Shown: one piece after another, positions 35,994-47,608 of the stretch
How positions within the stretch are numbered: position 1 is the first letter of the stretch
Layout of the letters: each line of letters opens with the position of its first letter
DNA from: Salticus scenicus
Taxonomy: Eukaryota > Arthropoda > Arachnida > Araneae > Salticidae
Length of the DNA: 64,000 nt
Direction of reading: 5' to 3'
NCBI GenBank assembly: GCA_963930645.1
Contig: OZ005648.1
Coordinates: forward strand, 249,217,436-249,281,435
Translations under genes and position numbers: made by a program
The notes under the pieces: generated by a model
Database searches by the model: none
The model's input: the letters and a program-made list of their open reading frames with translations, nothing else
What the model was told of the DNA's origin: nothing

Positions 35994-36077
35994 AAGGAAT
36001 CTTAATCAAAGTTATAATTAATATCTTCCTTCGTTCTTTCTTTTCTTTCTTTCTTTTTCTTTTCTTTTCTTTTTCTT

Positions 36078-36108
<31 letters not shown>

Positions 36109-36659
36109 GGGGGGGGGGGGAGTTTTGTCACTTTTTGCTGAAGTAGAATTTTAGCGACATCTTAGTTAAATGGACTGCATTAACCAAGTTCTCTCCGTAG
36201 TTCTGAATTTTTTTTTAATTTGACCCTGCATATACTCGCAGATGAAAGTTAATAATTTGATGAACTCATATCCATTGATACCATACATGCAATGTAAAGG
36301 TGAAAATAAAAGTGATATTATAACTATTTAAATGTTATTTAATTTTAATTCAAATTATTTATAATTTGAAATTCAATGTAAAAATCAATTGAAATTATTC
36401 AGAAAAATACCACTTAATTTTACGGCTTAGAGGTTTAGAAATTTTATTACTCTTTCCTTAGACTTTTCGTTACATTTGTGCTATTTTGGCATAGGAATAA
36501 CTAAAGAAATAAAGAAAAGCATAATTATATATTATTACGAGAAAAGACCTAACTCTAGGCGCAAAAACATACCTTTCTGCACTTCCTTCCTTTCTTTCTT
36601 TTTTTTTTTTTATTAAAATAGATAGACGGTAGATTCGTTTTCCTTTATTTTCGTTTCAA
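35994..36659. other. AT-rich spacer with long T and G homopolymers
   Basis: TTTCT-rich tract, poly-T and poly-G run at about 36030-36121. No gene is seen. Confidence 0.6.
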
Positions 36660-36960
36660 AACATAGATGTAGAGATAGATGTGTGATTCCTACAGACATG
36701 AGATAATATTTCTGCCAAAGACGGCGCCAAAACATAGAAAAGGCTGTAATTTGGCGCGACTTTATCATACCGTGTAATCGACAGCACTTCAAAAGTGATG
36801 TATAACGTATAACTCTACCCTAACATTTGGGCGGACATGAATTGTTGGAAATAAACGTTACGCTCATAATTTTAGCTGTCAAGAACCTTGCAACGCCTCT
36901 TTTTGTGACGTCACTTTAAATAATGGATTGGTTTGAAGCTTCAGTTTAACTGAGTGTTAG
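36660..36960. promoter_or_regulatory. Complex block with paired E2F-like motifs
   Basis: Two inverted E2F-type sites, ggcgccaaaa (36723-36732) and tttggcgcg (36750-36758), lie 17 bp apart. A palindromic tgacgtca (CRE-like) follows at 36906-36913. The block has more CpG and complexity than its flanks. It could be a promoter or enhancer of an unseen gene, or transposon-derived. No transcript evidence can be read from sequence. Confidence 0.3.
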
Positions 36961-37224
36961 GTTAGCAGCTGTTAACAATGAAATTTTGTAGTAATAAATT
37001 TTATATATGATAAAATCCTGTCACGGGAATAGAAAACCTGAGAAATAAATTTAAAAAAATTAAAAGATAAAAATAAAAGAATATTCGCATCCAGTAATGC
37101 AAATATGTTTTATTTTATGTGGACATTGTTTTAAATATATTCTAAAATTTCTGTTGTAAAACAACAAAAATTTTAGAAAATATATATTCTTAGGAATTCA
37201 GCAATTAATATTTGCTACGTAGAA
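36961..37224. other. Spacer with a short perfect-looking hairpin
   Basis: ttctaaaatttctgttgt and acaacaaaaattttagaa (37140-37180) form an 18-bp stem with one bulge and a tiny loop. Nothing else is recognised. Confidence 0.45.
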
Positions 37225-37405
37225 GAAAGTGCGGTACACTTTTTACTTTCTCTAACTCATAAGTATTGTTTCGGGGTTGAATTTTTCTAACCAAGTTTTT
37301 GCTATAATTGCACTTTTTGAGTCTCCTCGAATTCGGTTTGTATGTTTGCATGTCTTATCAGCATAGCACATAAGTTAGCACGAAGTCGAAATTTGGTATT
37401 TTAAA
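37225..37405 (-). repeat. Dispersed repeat R2, inverted copy
   Basis: On the minus strand it carries gaaatttcgacttcgtgc-type text, tgtgctatgctgataaga, gaggagactcaaaaagtgc and aaccccgaaacaatactta in R2 order, ending near gagaaagtaaaaagtgtacc. Confidence 0.55.
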
Positions 37406-39354
37406 TCTTTACGGTGATATCACGTGAAAAATTTTTACAAATGTTCCGTGTACAAAGATATGCAAAAAAATTCAAATATTTTAGACCTATATTCGGAATT
37501 TTTGTACAGTGTTGTTTTAACCTAACAATTTTTTATATGCACAAAAGCACGTTTCCTGTAGTAAGAAAAGTATTGTCATCTGTTTATAGTGCGACACAAA
37601 ATAATTTGATTATATCAGAGACTATGATTGGAAATTGCTCGAAGTTCATTTCAAAATCTTTCATGAATATTTTTACCGGGTTAAATTTAAGTACGCTGTT
37701 TGCTGCTTAAAAAAAGTTAAAAACAATACACAGCACAGAGTTACAAAAAAAATAGCCGAATACGTTTTAATGTTTTCAGTGGACGATTATTCTCTGGATA
37801 ATTTGGGGAAAATTCTCTAAATAATATTAAATATTTTTTTTTATTTAATAACAGACTCAAATATTTTATAAATGTAGCTATACAATATTGAAGCAAGGGA
37901 TTATTTCTATGGATATTCTCAGACAGAAATATACGTTAAATAAAACTGTTTCCAAATTTATTTTCAAGCTTTAATGTCAAAAATTTTCAAATACTATACC
38001 TTTTATTTCCTATCTGAAAATATAATAATGTGACTTTACAATAATGTATGATAGGAAAAAATATTGTGAGAGCCTTTGTGAGTAATTTATTTTAAATTAA
38101 TAATACGGGAGTAAATCTGTATTGTTACATTGAAATTTAGATCAACATTTTAAAAGAAAAAGAATGCAATAAAAGCATGGTATATAACTGCTACATAAAT
38201 AGTGTAATCGGATTAAAAAGGAATATGTTTCCTGATAACAAGAAACAAATAACAATAAAAAAATAATAATAATAATAATTTAGTGGTAGCACCGTGGTTC
38301 ACTATACGAATCAATTAAACAATATCATTACGCTTTTTATTTAAGTTTATCTGAAAATTATATTATGCTGGGTTTCAAAAGTAATTTAATAAAATTAATG
38401 CTACCAGTAGTAGAAACAGCAGCTCTTATGGGAAAAAGCGAAATTCCTTTTTAAGATTGCGTAAAATTATTTTTTATTTTTTAAAATTAAATTAAAGCAT
38501 CAGTTTCTTTTCTTTTCTTTCTTTTTCTTTTTCTTTTTTTCTTTTTTTTTTTTAAGTATCTTACAATAAAACAGTAAGATTTCTTTTTTAGCACGAAACT
38601 TTTTTTTTTCGAGATTTTTATCCTCGGTTTTATTTTGGAAAACATAGGATTTATTTTCTGGGATTTTTTTTTTTTTTTTAAGTTAGGAAAATAAATAAAA
38701 TACTTTATTAAATAATTTTTAAATGTTAATAAATAAATAGCTGACTAAATACTCCGTTATTGTTATTTTTATTTGTTTGCTAAATAAGCATATCTTTACT
38801 TAAGTTAAAGTATATATATATATTTTATTAAACTCATCCTTTAATTTACTTAAAAATAAATAAATAAATAAATAAAATAAAATAAAAATGTTAAAAAATT
38901 TTGAGAAAATAATTCTACTTAATTTTAAAACTATACACAAACACAACAAAGGTATGATAAGCAATTAAATTAAGGAAAAATTATCTAATTCCATTTATCG
39001 TGAAATGTGGGCTCGTTAATAAAAGAAGCTATTACATTTACTATACTAGCCACAGTACTGGATTTATTGAATGTCCACGTATTCTTAATACGAAAAAAGT
39101 AATTCTGTACGAACGGTATCCCATTGAAGTGAGAGTGAAGATGTCGCACCCTACAAGAAAAGTAAACCCAACTCAAAGAAGTAGTATTTGAGAAAAATCA
39201 ACATTAAGTATCGACTTCCATAGGCAAAATTAACACAACTGTTCTTCAAGTGGATAATTTTTGAGAGACACTTTTCTTACAGGGGGGCGATATAAAAAAT
39301 AATTTTTATTTAGTTTAAGTTTTAAATGTTTCAGTTGTTTTATCTTTCTAGATT
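37406..39354. other. AT-rich spacer
   Basis: Chance frames at 37414-37710, 37635-37820 and 39000-39191 have no recognisable domains or splice structure. Poly-T and (AAAT)n runs occur near 38530 and 38855. Confidence 0.5.
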
Positions 39355-39505
39355 TCTTTCTTCCATCATTTCTTTCTCCTCTCTGTGGAGGATCAAAATT
39401 GTGATGGCATGTCACCGGACAACCTCTAGAGGTGAGTCCCAGACCGTCGTCAATCACCCATTGCGCAGCGCTAGTGCGACGTAAAATCCAACCAACCTTC
39501 CTCCC
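39355..39505 (+). mobile_element. 5'-truncated copy of the tRNA-Lys SINE family
   Basis: Plus-strand text ctctgtggaggatcaaaatt, gtgatggcatgtcaccggac and aacctctagaggtgagtccc matches the minus-strand body of the SINE at 33500-33770. The tRNA-derived head is missing. A C-run and poly-T follow (39506-39540). Confidence 0.6.
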
Positions 39506-39540
39506 CCCCCCCTCCCTTTTTTTTTTTTTTTTTTTTTTTA

Positions 39541-41599
39541 GTAACAGAGTAGATATTTTTCACTCCTTCTCCACCAAAAATAAATAAATAAATATAATAT
39601 AATATAATATAATAAACAAAAAATATTCCGTTCTCATAGATTATTAACAATTTGCAATCGTACGCACTCGTTTCATAATTTAAACTTCAATATATTGCTG
39701 TTTTAATTAAAAAATGTTTTGTTTTAATTGATTGAGTGGCTTTATCACTGACTTTAAAGACAGAATGAATCTCTCATACAATAATCAGAGCTCTATATAT
39801 TTTTCATGAATGCATAATGTGTATACCATTACGTATAGCAACTTGTGGCATGATTTTTGCTAAAATTAGTTTTGTTTCTTTTATAACAGAGCATCACTTC
39901 GTATATTGTATGCTGTATACAATGTTAATAATTATATTTATGTACGTTGTATGAATTTTAAGATACATATGTACACCTATAGTGTAAGGTCCATATACAA
40001 CACATAGAGCTATAAATGAATTGTGGGATTGACAGATGGACTGATAATGGACATTGAATTATCAAGGAATGACTTAAATTTAAAGAGTAAAATAAAAGAT
40101 TCTTTTGATAAAATATTATGGTAAATTTTATTTATAAAGTACCACTCCCACATTTTTTCAAAGCAAAAATGGAAATATTTTAATGAAAATTATTCTAATT
40201 TCAGTACATTTTAAAACTCTACATAAATTAACTTGATGCTATTTATGAACAAATTTTTTATCAATGATCTCTTAACCCATGATTTTAGGAAAATATAATA
40301 AATTATTTTTAAAATATTTTATCTCTATATAAAAGAGTAAATTATTATACTAATTATCATTATGAACATAACCAGAATAAATCACTTTTCTTTAAAATAA
40401 ATTTTTAATTAATCATTTTACATGTATTTCAGTAATATTTTGAATTAAATAACGCTTACGCTTTATATATTTTTTAATTATTCGAATAACACTTAATTTA
40501 AATTTTACCGATACCTCAATGTCTCCCATTTTGTCGTTTCAAAATATTATTAAAAAGTTTCAAACACGTACTGTTACAATAACACTATACTTGAACATAA
40601 AAATTAAACGACATAAAAATTGGTATTGAGCTCTTAACGATTCCATGGTTTACAAACAGTCAAAATCTAATGTTTAAAATATAGCCTAAAATATATAGAT
40701 TTAGAATGAACACAAAAAGTATATCAATAATGCCTTTCATTAAAAGGGGAAAAAAAATCACTTACACGTGTTATTTTTCTGTAATTTTGAAATAGTGTTA
40801 GGAAGTATGTGCGTTTAGCAAAGTGTAATAAAGGATTTAATATTTAATGAGTTTTGCAATAGATCCAGCAGACTCTACCGTTTATAGTTAAACTATCAAA
40901 GCTACTACATTGAAAACAGACAAATGTAATAGGCAGCATACCAAAAACATTTTTGTGATATTAAGAAGAACAGTATATGAAATAAAGAAGTGAACAATAT
41001 TTTTTATATTTTATTTTAATGATTTAAATCTGGAATTTAATCTATTAATTTTAACTTTTAATGTTTATTAATCATAAATGTATCTTTTTCAGTTAAAGAG
41101 AGGAAAAAAAAAATTAGGGTTTTCTTTGAAAAATACTACTTATTAATATATAATGCAATTGCGGAAAATTAAATGACTTAAATACAATACAAAACATTTC
41201 AATACAATATTTTAATTAATAAAAAATAATTTCATGTGGCACTAGTAGAATTTTCTCTTACTATATATTTGTATATTATAAAGGCAGGCTACAGAATAAA
41301 AGGTTAAATACAAATACTGCGTTTCAACGCACTTTAAAATAGGTTTAGAAACAATTTATATATATATATATATAATATAGTTACATATATACATATGTAT
41401 ATATATATGTATTTTTCTGTAAAACACGAATTTCCACCAATCTTGACTTATTCGTTTGAATATAATATCAATATTTATAAAGAATTTAAGAATGCTATTA
41501 AATATAAAAGTTTATTCCAAGTTATTAAGACAACTTTCACCCGCACCATCTCTTGAAACATACTAATCTTGATCACACTTTTCAAGTGGCATCCTCATA
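39541..41599. other. AT-rich spacer, no gene seen
   Basis: (TATAA)n near 39593-39613 and (TA)n near 41360-41412. I see no coding exon, RNA gene or repeat boundary. Confidence 0.6.
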
Positions 41600-41735
41600 T
41601 GATCTATGAAGTACTACATTTGACAATATTCAGACCAGCCGCTAAAAACTTGACTTTGATATCCAGGGGGCCTCAAACCGCGTAATTATCACCAAAAATT
41701 AATGTTGAAATTTTGATTTTTGAACAATTACACTG
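41600..41735 (+). repeat. Dispersed repeat R2, diverged fragment
   Basis: Shares ccgctaaaaacttgacttt, agggggcctcaaa and the following accaaaaattaa text with R2 copies at 26195 and 42690. Confidence 0.5.
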
Positions 41736-42689
41736 CTCTGCATGAAAATTGGCCTAACACCATTTTTGCAAATTCTTATGTAAAATAACCCTCTGAATTG
41801 GAATATGACGCCCATTTCGTCCCATCACCCACCGTTTTTTGGGGACACCCCCCTGTTTTTATCCCTTTTCGATAATTTTATGGCTATGTATTTGTTTTGT
41901 ACGGGGGGGGGGGGGAGATTTATTTTAATTATTAAATATCTTCTGCGGAACTACAGAGGGGAAAAATTCTAAAACATGAACTTTTGTAGCAGCGGGTAAA
42001 TTTAGGGAGAGCTGCCACAGACATTATAAAATACATTTATTATATTTTATTAATCCATTATGCTTTTTATTTATTATGCATCTATTTTTATTTTTTCTGG
42101 TGTTAAAACAATTCTTTTCCGCCTTTCAAATCAATTTCATAGCCATAAAATTTCTGAACAGTGATAAAAATTGGGGAAGAGGGTGGCGTCCCGAGAAAAC
42201 GGTAAAGAGTTCATTTTACATGAGAATCAGCAAGAATGAAATCAGGACTCGATTTTTTTTTTTTTTCAGCGCAGTGTTATTTATCAACTATATGGATATA
42301 TAAGGAAAGAATTATCATTCCTAAACAGTTTATCTGCATTTGATAAAATGTAGTAAAGCGCTTCCTTTAATTAGATTCAACAGAAAAAAAAGTTTTCGCT
42401 TAATTTTGTACATCCTTATATATTGACTTTTAATTATATACATATCACATATTCTACTTAAATTTAAAGTTTAGTTTCATATGAAAAACACAAACACAAC
42501 CTAAAATGCACTTCCAGCAATATTCAAGAATATGCTTAATACCTAAATCCCAATTATCTTGGTAGCCACTGTAAAAGAATGGTGGATGCTTTCCATGCTA
42601 TATTCTATACAGTGCATACTTTTATACATATTAAAAAATATATCGTCATTTCATTTTGTTTGGTAAAGTTTAACATCTTTAGATTACAC
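41736..42689. other. AT-rich spacer
   Basis: Contains G and C homopolymers near 41838-41851 and 41904-41916 and a chance frame at 42076-42303. No gene is seen. Confidence 0.55.
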
Positions 42690-42996
42690 TAAATAGAATT
42701 TTCGCTCATAGATGTAATGCATTCGAATCCTCTCGGATGTCCCTGTACACGAACTATTTTTCTGACCTCAAGTGAAAGTATAGTATGTATCATGTTCCTA
42801 CGATACAGATTTAGAATACTGAGTTTAGAATTCTTGTTATTATTTGTTCTCGAGTTATAGTGATAATAGACTCACACACAGCCCAAACTTTAAAAACCCG
42901 ACTTTCAGCTTTAGGAGACCTCAAAATGTGCAAATGTAACAAAAACACAATTTCCAAAATTTGAACCAAAAGCAACATTTTCTCTACCACATGTAT
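42690..42996 (+). repeat. Dispersed repeat R2, copy interrupted by the retrotransposon
   Basis: It matches R2 copy A (26195-26515) from tagatgtaatgcattcgaat to aagcaacattttctctacc. The expected distal end of R2 (atgggtaagaggaagtaa type) resumes after the retrotransposon at 56667-56695 (gtatgagtgtaaaataaagt). The retrotransposon therefore inserted within the terminal palindrome of this R2 copy, which independently confirms the outer boundaries. Confidence 0.7.
42993..42996. repeat. Left target-site duplication GTAT
   Basis: GTAT directly precedes the TGTGGC start of the first LTR and is repeated directly after the last LTR at 56667-56670. A 4-bp duplication lies within the 4-6 bp range usual for LTR elements. 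Confidence 0.75.
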
Positions 42997-43766
42997 TGTG
43001 GCATACAGCCCCCCTTCCAATTAATTAAAGTTGGCCAGACCTTAATCTCTACACAGAGCAGGTGTGCAGATACTTACAATAGTTTGGCTCCAGACTGTCT
43101 CGAACTGTGACACTAAAGTACAAAGAAGCTGCCCTGATGGTACGCCCTGATGGTCGTGAGAACATTGGAGTTTCCGAGGAATTTCTTCGGCCCGACGGAA
43201 AGGCGCCCGCCCGCTCAGCGAATGAGAGAGGAGCGCGGGTTGCCATCGGGAGAACGAGTTTTCCCAGGAACAGAGCTGGAAGCAGAGAGTCGGGGATTCG
43301 TATCTTGTCTTCGGCCAGTGAAGGTCGGAGGGTTTTTTCTTGTCCCGTTTACCAGGAGAGGTAACGAGACATTTAATGATTTTTTGTGTTCCTCTAGGAG
43401 CAGAGAACACAGGTCAGCGTATTTTCTGTCACCGGCGAAGGTGCAGGTCAGCTCATAAGAGACTTTGTACGTAAAATTATCCTAGGACTGAGCTATATCT
43501 TTTCTGTACCGGGAACGGTGCAAGGATTGTTTCAGTAAATCGAATTTAGGATCACGGAGATCCACTGAAACTGTTTGTTAAAAGCATCAACTCAACTGTA
43601 GCTCCTGGCCATTGTATATAATCCTCCAACATCAATATTGTAACTAAAGGTTGTACATAGAATCTTGTTTAAATTTTAATTAAATTAATTTTCTTATCAA
43701 CTTCTGCTGTGACGGGATTTTCTTCTTCGCTACCAGAACCCTCGCCCGAAATTCCAAAACGCCACA
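42997..43766 (+). repeat. LTR 1 (770 bp)
   Basis: Begins TGTGGC and ends GCCACA, a perfect 6-bp inverted terminus. It has a GC-rich first half and an AT-rich 3' part with a TATA-like box at 43615-43621. By eye it differs from the other two LTRs at one base (G at 43249, A at 49699 and 56149). No canonical AATAAA was noticed. Frames inside it (for example 43042-43410 minus, 43107-43364 plus) are repeated because the LTR is repeated and are not regarded as genes. Confidence 0.95.
43615..43621 (+). promoter_or_regulatory. TATA-like box of LTR 1
   Basis: TATATAA follows cattg about 145 bp before the LTR end and is repeated at 50065-50071 and 56515-56521. Position suits a U3 promoter with a short R-U5. 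Start site not determined. Confidence 0.45.
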
Positions 43767-43778
43767 GCTATACTAACT

Positions 43779-43789
43779 TGGTGGCAGCG
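43779..43789 (+). other. Primer-binding site, unit 1 (tRNA-Leu-like)
   Basis: TGGTGGCAGCG lies 12 bp inside the LTR edge and is complementary to the 3' end (CGCTGCCACCA) expected for a eukaryotic tRNA-Leu of the AAG/UAG type. The match ends after 11 bases. The 12-bp gap to the LTR is longer than in many elements. tRNA identity comes from recalled tRNA sequences and is therefore inference. Confidence 0.6.
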
Positions 43790-44070
43790 CTAGAAGGATG
43801 ATTGTTGGAGAATACTACACTGCCTGAAGAAGTACGGACTACGGACGATAGAAACGTGATAGACTCAATGGAAGGATAAACGCAGCGGAGTACGTCGAAT
43901 CATCAAATCAACGGAGGATACATCTACGTCGCATCGCCTAGAATCTCCAAGACAGAGAGGAGAGCCCTCAGCCGGAACCCATCCCGAATTCCATACGGAG
44001 TGCCGATCCGAGAGCCATCATAAGTGCCAGAAGGAAGGACGGAACTCGAGCAAACGACAACAAAACAGGG

Positions 44071-44803
44071 GTGAGTCAAACTTTTCTAGTGAGGCTGTAA
44101 AATTTTTGTTATTTAAGGTATTAGATGATAAATGTATAAAGTTAAAAGTTATTTAGAAATTTATTAAGGGAGAGTAAACCTTAAATTAGCATTGTTTTTG
44201 GAAAAATTAAAAATGTGGCATATCACAAATATTAGAAACTCTAAGTAAAAACAGGGAGGAATTTAAATTATAGGTAAATTTAATTTAAATATAACTCATA
44301 TTTGTTTAGTTTGGAAAAATATTAATTGATTTGCACATATTTGATTATCTTGTTTTAAATGAGAAAGATTATATTTGAAAACAGATATTATTTGAGAAAA
44401 CAAAAAGGGTGTTAAAATATCTTGAGAAAGATAACACAGTAATTTCATATTGTTTTGTGTAAATTTATGAAAATTAAAAGTGAATCAAATAAGTTACGGA
44501 AAGAGGTTTCTTTCCTGGAAAGGGTTGTGACTTGTGATTTCAAATATTTCAAATTTAATGTATAGAATTGAATGTTAAGTTTTAATTATTGGAATCGTGT
44601 TGTATTGGAATTTTATACACCCCAAAAATTTGCAAAATTGAATTATAGGTTTTATTAGTGTAATTTTGTATATGTATTTTTTGGAATTGGGTAAAATTGT
44701 AAGAATTGTGTAAAAGTGTTAGGAATTGTGTAAAAGTGTTAGGTATTGTGTAGAAATTTTTTTTTGGGAATTGTGTAAGATTAAATTGTGAATTTAGAAT
44801 TAG
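44071..44803 (+). other. Candidate leader intron, unit 1
   Basis: The leader switches at 44071 from GC-richer sequence to very AT-rich sequence at a donor-like aggg|gtgagtc. It returns to the reading frame just after gaattag at 44803, seven bases before the Gag start. Composition and ends look like a spliceosomal intron in the 5' leader. Two exact 20-bp tandem units (aattgtgtaaaagtgttagg) occupy 44704-44743. The same structure is in unit 2 (50521-51253). Splicing is inferred, not shown. Confidence 0.4.
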
Positions 44804-44809
44804 GTAAAC

Positions 44810-47557
44810 ATGTCAGATTTAGGGCAGTATAGGAAAGCGGAACTGCAAGAGCTCGCAGTCGAATTCGGAGTGATTGTTGAAACTTCGGATAGGATAAGTG
44901 ATATCATAGGGAAAATTCAAAAGTCTCCAGATTACGATAAAGACCTAGCCCTAGCTCAAATTAAGTTAATACGGGAGGATCTCTTAGAAAGAAAGGCGGA
45001 AGAGAAAAGGAAGGCGGAAAAGATTGCGGAAAGGGAGGCTGAAGAGAAAAAAATCGCTGAAAGAGAAGCGGAAAGGAAACATGAATTAGAGTTAGAAAAA
45101 CTTAAAATAGCCCAAAATTCAGAAACAGTAAGTCTAGCTTCGACTCGTAGCGAACGCCCCAGCCGACAATCACTAAAATCGGTTATGCAAAAATTTGAAC
45201 CGGAGAAATCGGACATGGCATTATTTCTTGCGTTATTCCAAAGACAAGCTAGGAAGTTAGAAATAGATGACGAGGATCTAGTGACTAATTTATTAGCTTT
45301 ATTGCCCGTAGAAATCGCGGAATTAATTTTAAAAGAACCCCAAGAAATTAGTGACGATTTTGAGAAAGTCAAACAAATGCTATTAGATCGATTTAAATTA
45401 AGTCCGGAAAATTTTAGAATTAAATTTATGCAACACCAAAAACAACCGGGAACTCTTTGGCATGATCTAGCTTATGATTTAGATACATATTTAAATGGGT
45501 GGTTAGAGGGAGTAGAAGTGACAAATTTTGAGGATCTAAAGAAATTAATGGTGGCCGACCAGTTAAAGAAACGGGCTAATTTCGAAATGAAAGATCATTT
45601 CATAGATTCGTGGAGCTCTCTCAATGAACCGCGAGAGTTAGCTAAGAAGTTTGACGCGTACGAGTCAGTTCGCAGAAATAATAAGAAAAGTTGGACCCCG
45701 AAACCACCACTAGAAAAGAAATTAGATAAACCTCGCAACTTTGATAAAAATAGGGTTGAGAAAAATGCCCCAGAACAAAAAAATTGGAGGGATAAGTCTG
45801 ATCTGACGGAAAGGTCTAAATTATTTGAGGCCCGAAAACCTATTGTTTGCTATGTGTGCTCTTCCCCCGATCACATTAAGCCAAATTGCCCAGTCTGGAA
45901 AAGCAGACAAGAGAAGGCTGAAAAAGTAAATCACGTAGGAGACGCTGAGAATTTAAACCCGGCTTTTGAACCTTATTTAAGTGAAGCCAAGATAAATGGG
46001 GAAAAGTTTACCATTTTACGTGATTCTGGGACGTGCCTCGATATTGCCCCTCATAAAATAATTTCTAATGAGCAATTAAACGGGGAAACTGTGTGGGTTA
46101 AAGCAGCTTTAGCCAACGAAGTGAGATGTCTACCCATAGCCAATATTGAATTAGAAATTGAGGGAATAGGGTTAATTAATACGAAAGCCGCGGTAGCGGA
46201 TAAGGAAGTTCTCATGGATTATTATTTACTGGGAAATGAGACGCAGAAATTAATCGAGAGAAAAAAACAAAAACCCGAATTAATCCATGCAGTCGAAACG
46301 CGGGCGAAAAGGCGTAAAAACGAAACTGCGCCAAAAACCAGTCTGGCGAGTGAAAGCGCTGGGAATGATCAGGGAGAGGCAGAAATGTCGCCAGAGAGCG
46401 AGCCTACGGAAACTCAGGGTACGGAAGAATCAATTTTCCTCCCCGAGTTAGAGGAGGATAGGATCACCGCTCTGGCGCACGTTGGGAAAAACGAGTTTCG
46501 CCAAGAGCAGGAAAAAGATGAAAGCTTGACAGAGTTGTGGGCGCGCGCGAAAGAGGAGAAATCGAATTTAACAATAGATCAAGGTTTGCTGTACAGAATT
46601 GCTACAGATCACAGAGGAGAAAAAAGACGTCAGCTAATTATTCCGCGGAAATATAGGAATGAAATTTTGAATCTTTGTCACAGTTTAATATCCGGTCATG
46701 TGGCCATGACTAAAACTAAGGATAAATTGTTGCGATATTTTTTCTGGCCAAATATCATTAAAGAGGCTGAAGCCTATGTAAAATCGTGTGATCCTTGTCA
46801 GAAAATTGGGAAGGCAGGAGAGCAAAAAAAAGCCCCTCTTAAACTTGTTCCCATTATTACTGCAATTTTTACGCATATAAACTGTGATATTGAGGGACCA
46901 CTCCCACCTTCAGAAAATCAAAATAAATATATGCTCACGGCTATGTGTTTAGCATCGAGGTATCCCGAGGCTATCCCGATACCCGATTCAAGGTCGGAAA
47001 CAGTGATCGACGCGTTAATGATAGTATTTAGTAGAATGGGATTTCCGAAAGTAATCCAAACAGACTTAGGGGCTTGTTTTATGAGTAACTTAACCTCAAC
47101 TTTCTTAGAAAAATTTGGAATTAAAATAACTCACAGTAGTGTGCACCACCCACAGACAAATTGCATTGAGCGTTGGCATCGTTCAGTTAAACGGTTATTG
47201 AAGGTAATCTGTTTAGAAAGTGGAGAAAGTTGGGAGAGGAGTTTACCCTATGCTTTGTTAGCTTTGCGGACGGTAACACATGAATCAACGGGATTCAGCC
47301 CAGCCGAGTTGGTTCATGGGAGAAATCTGCGAACCCCGGAAACCCTGCTATTTGAGAAATGGACAGAGCAGGAAGAGGAGCAAAACCCAGTGACGGAGTA
47401 TGTTTTCGAATTGATAAACAGACTCCAAAGGTGTCAAGAGCTCGCAGGGGAGCAGATGGAGGAAAAAAGGGACAAACGCAAAATCTGGTATGACAGAAAT
47501 GCGGTAAATCGGAAATTTAATCCCGGGGACAAAGTGCTGGTTTTAGCCACAAGTTAA
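44810..47557 (+). CDS. gag-pol: Gag-protease-integrase, upstream copy, ended by a nonsense codon
   Basis: The 915-residue frame equals residues 1-915 of the intact copy at 51260. Parts in order: charged coiled-coil-like region (about 55-105), capsid-like region (about 120-290), CCHC knuckle (347-360), protease DSG (405-407), integrase HHCC finger (H624, H630, C660, C663) and DDE residues D693, D752, E787. The frame stops at 47555-47557 (TAA), where the downstream copy has AAA at residue 916, inside the GPY/F module. An in-frame TAG at 44801-44803 supports the chosen start unless the leader is spliced. The stop separates Gag-PR-IN from RT-RNase H, so this copy should not make polymerase unless the stop is read through. 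It could still supply Gag and protease. Confidence 0.85.
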   Translation: MSDLGQYRKAELQELAVEFGVIVETSDRISDIIGKIQKSPDYDKDLALAQIKLIREDLLERKAEEKRKAEKIAEREAEEKKIAEREAERKHELELEKLKIAQNSETVSLASTRSERPSRQSLKSVMQKFEPEKSDMALFLALFQRQARKLEIDDEDLVTNLLALLPVEIAELILKEPQEISDDFEKVKQMLLDRFKLSPENFRIKFMQHQKQPGTLWHDLAYDLDTYLNGWLEGVEVTNFEDLKKLMVADQLKKRANFEMKDHFIDSWSSLNEPRELAKKFDAYESVRRNNKKSWTPKPPLEKKLDKPRNFDKNRVEKNAPEQKNWRDKSDLTERSKLFEARKPIVCYVCSSPDHIKPNCPVWKSRQEKAEKVNHVGDAENLNPAFEPYLSEAKINGEKFTILRDSGTCLDIAPHKIISNEQLNGETVWVKAALANEVRCLPIANIELEIEGIGLINTKAAVADKEVLMDYYLLGNETQKLIERKKQKPELIHAVETRAKRRKNETAPKTSLASESAGNDQGEAEMSPESEPTETQGTEESIFLPELEEDRITALAHVGKNEFRQEQEKDESLTELWARAKEEKSNLTIDQGLLYRIATDHRGEKRRQLIIPRKYRNEILNLCHSLISGHVAMTKTKDKLLRYFFWPNIIKEAEAYVKSCDPCQKIGKAGEQKKAPLKLVPIITAIFTHINCDIEGPLPPSENQNKYMLTAMCLASRYPEAIPIPDSRSETVIDALMIVFSRMGFPKVIQTDLGACFMSNLTSTFLEKFGIKITHSSVHHPQTNCIERWHRSVKRLLKVICLESGESWERSLPYALLALRTVTHESTGFSPAELVHGRNLRTPETLLFEKWTEQEEEQNPVTEYVFELINRLQRCQELAGEQMEEKRDKRKIWYDRNAVNRKFNPGDKVLVLATS

Positions 47558-47608
47558 CCCAATAAATTATCCGTATCATGGATAGGGCCAGGCACTATTG
47601 AGAGTCAA

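Noticed and set aside
43042..43458. Overlapping open frames inside the LTR (122 aa minus, 85 and 102 aa plus), repeated in all three LTRs
   Set aside because: Their recurrence is explained by LTR identity. They overlap on both strands in a GC-rich stretch, and no domain is recognisable.
44956..45372. 138-aa minus-strand frame, repeated at 51406-51822
   Set aside because: It is the antisense shadow of the Lys/Glu-rich Gag coding region and has no independent signals.
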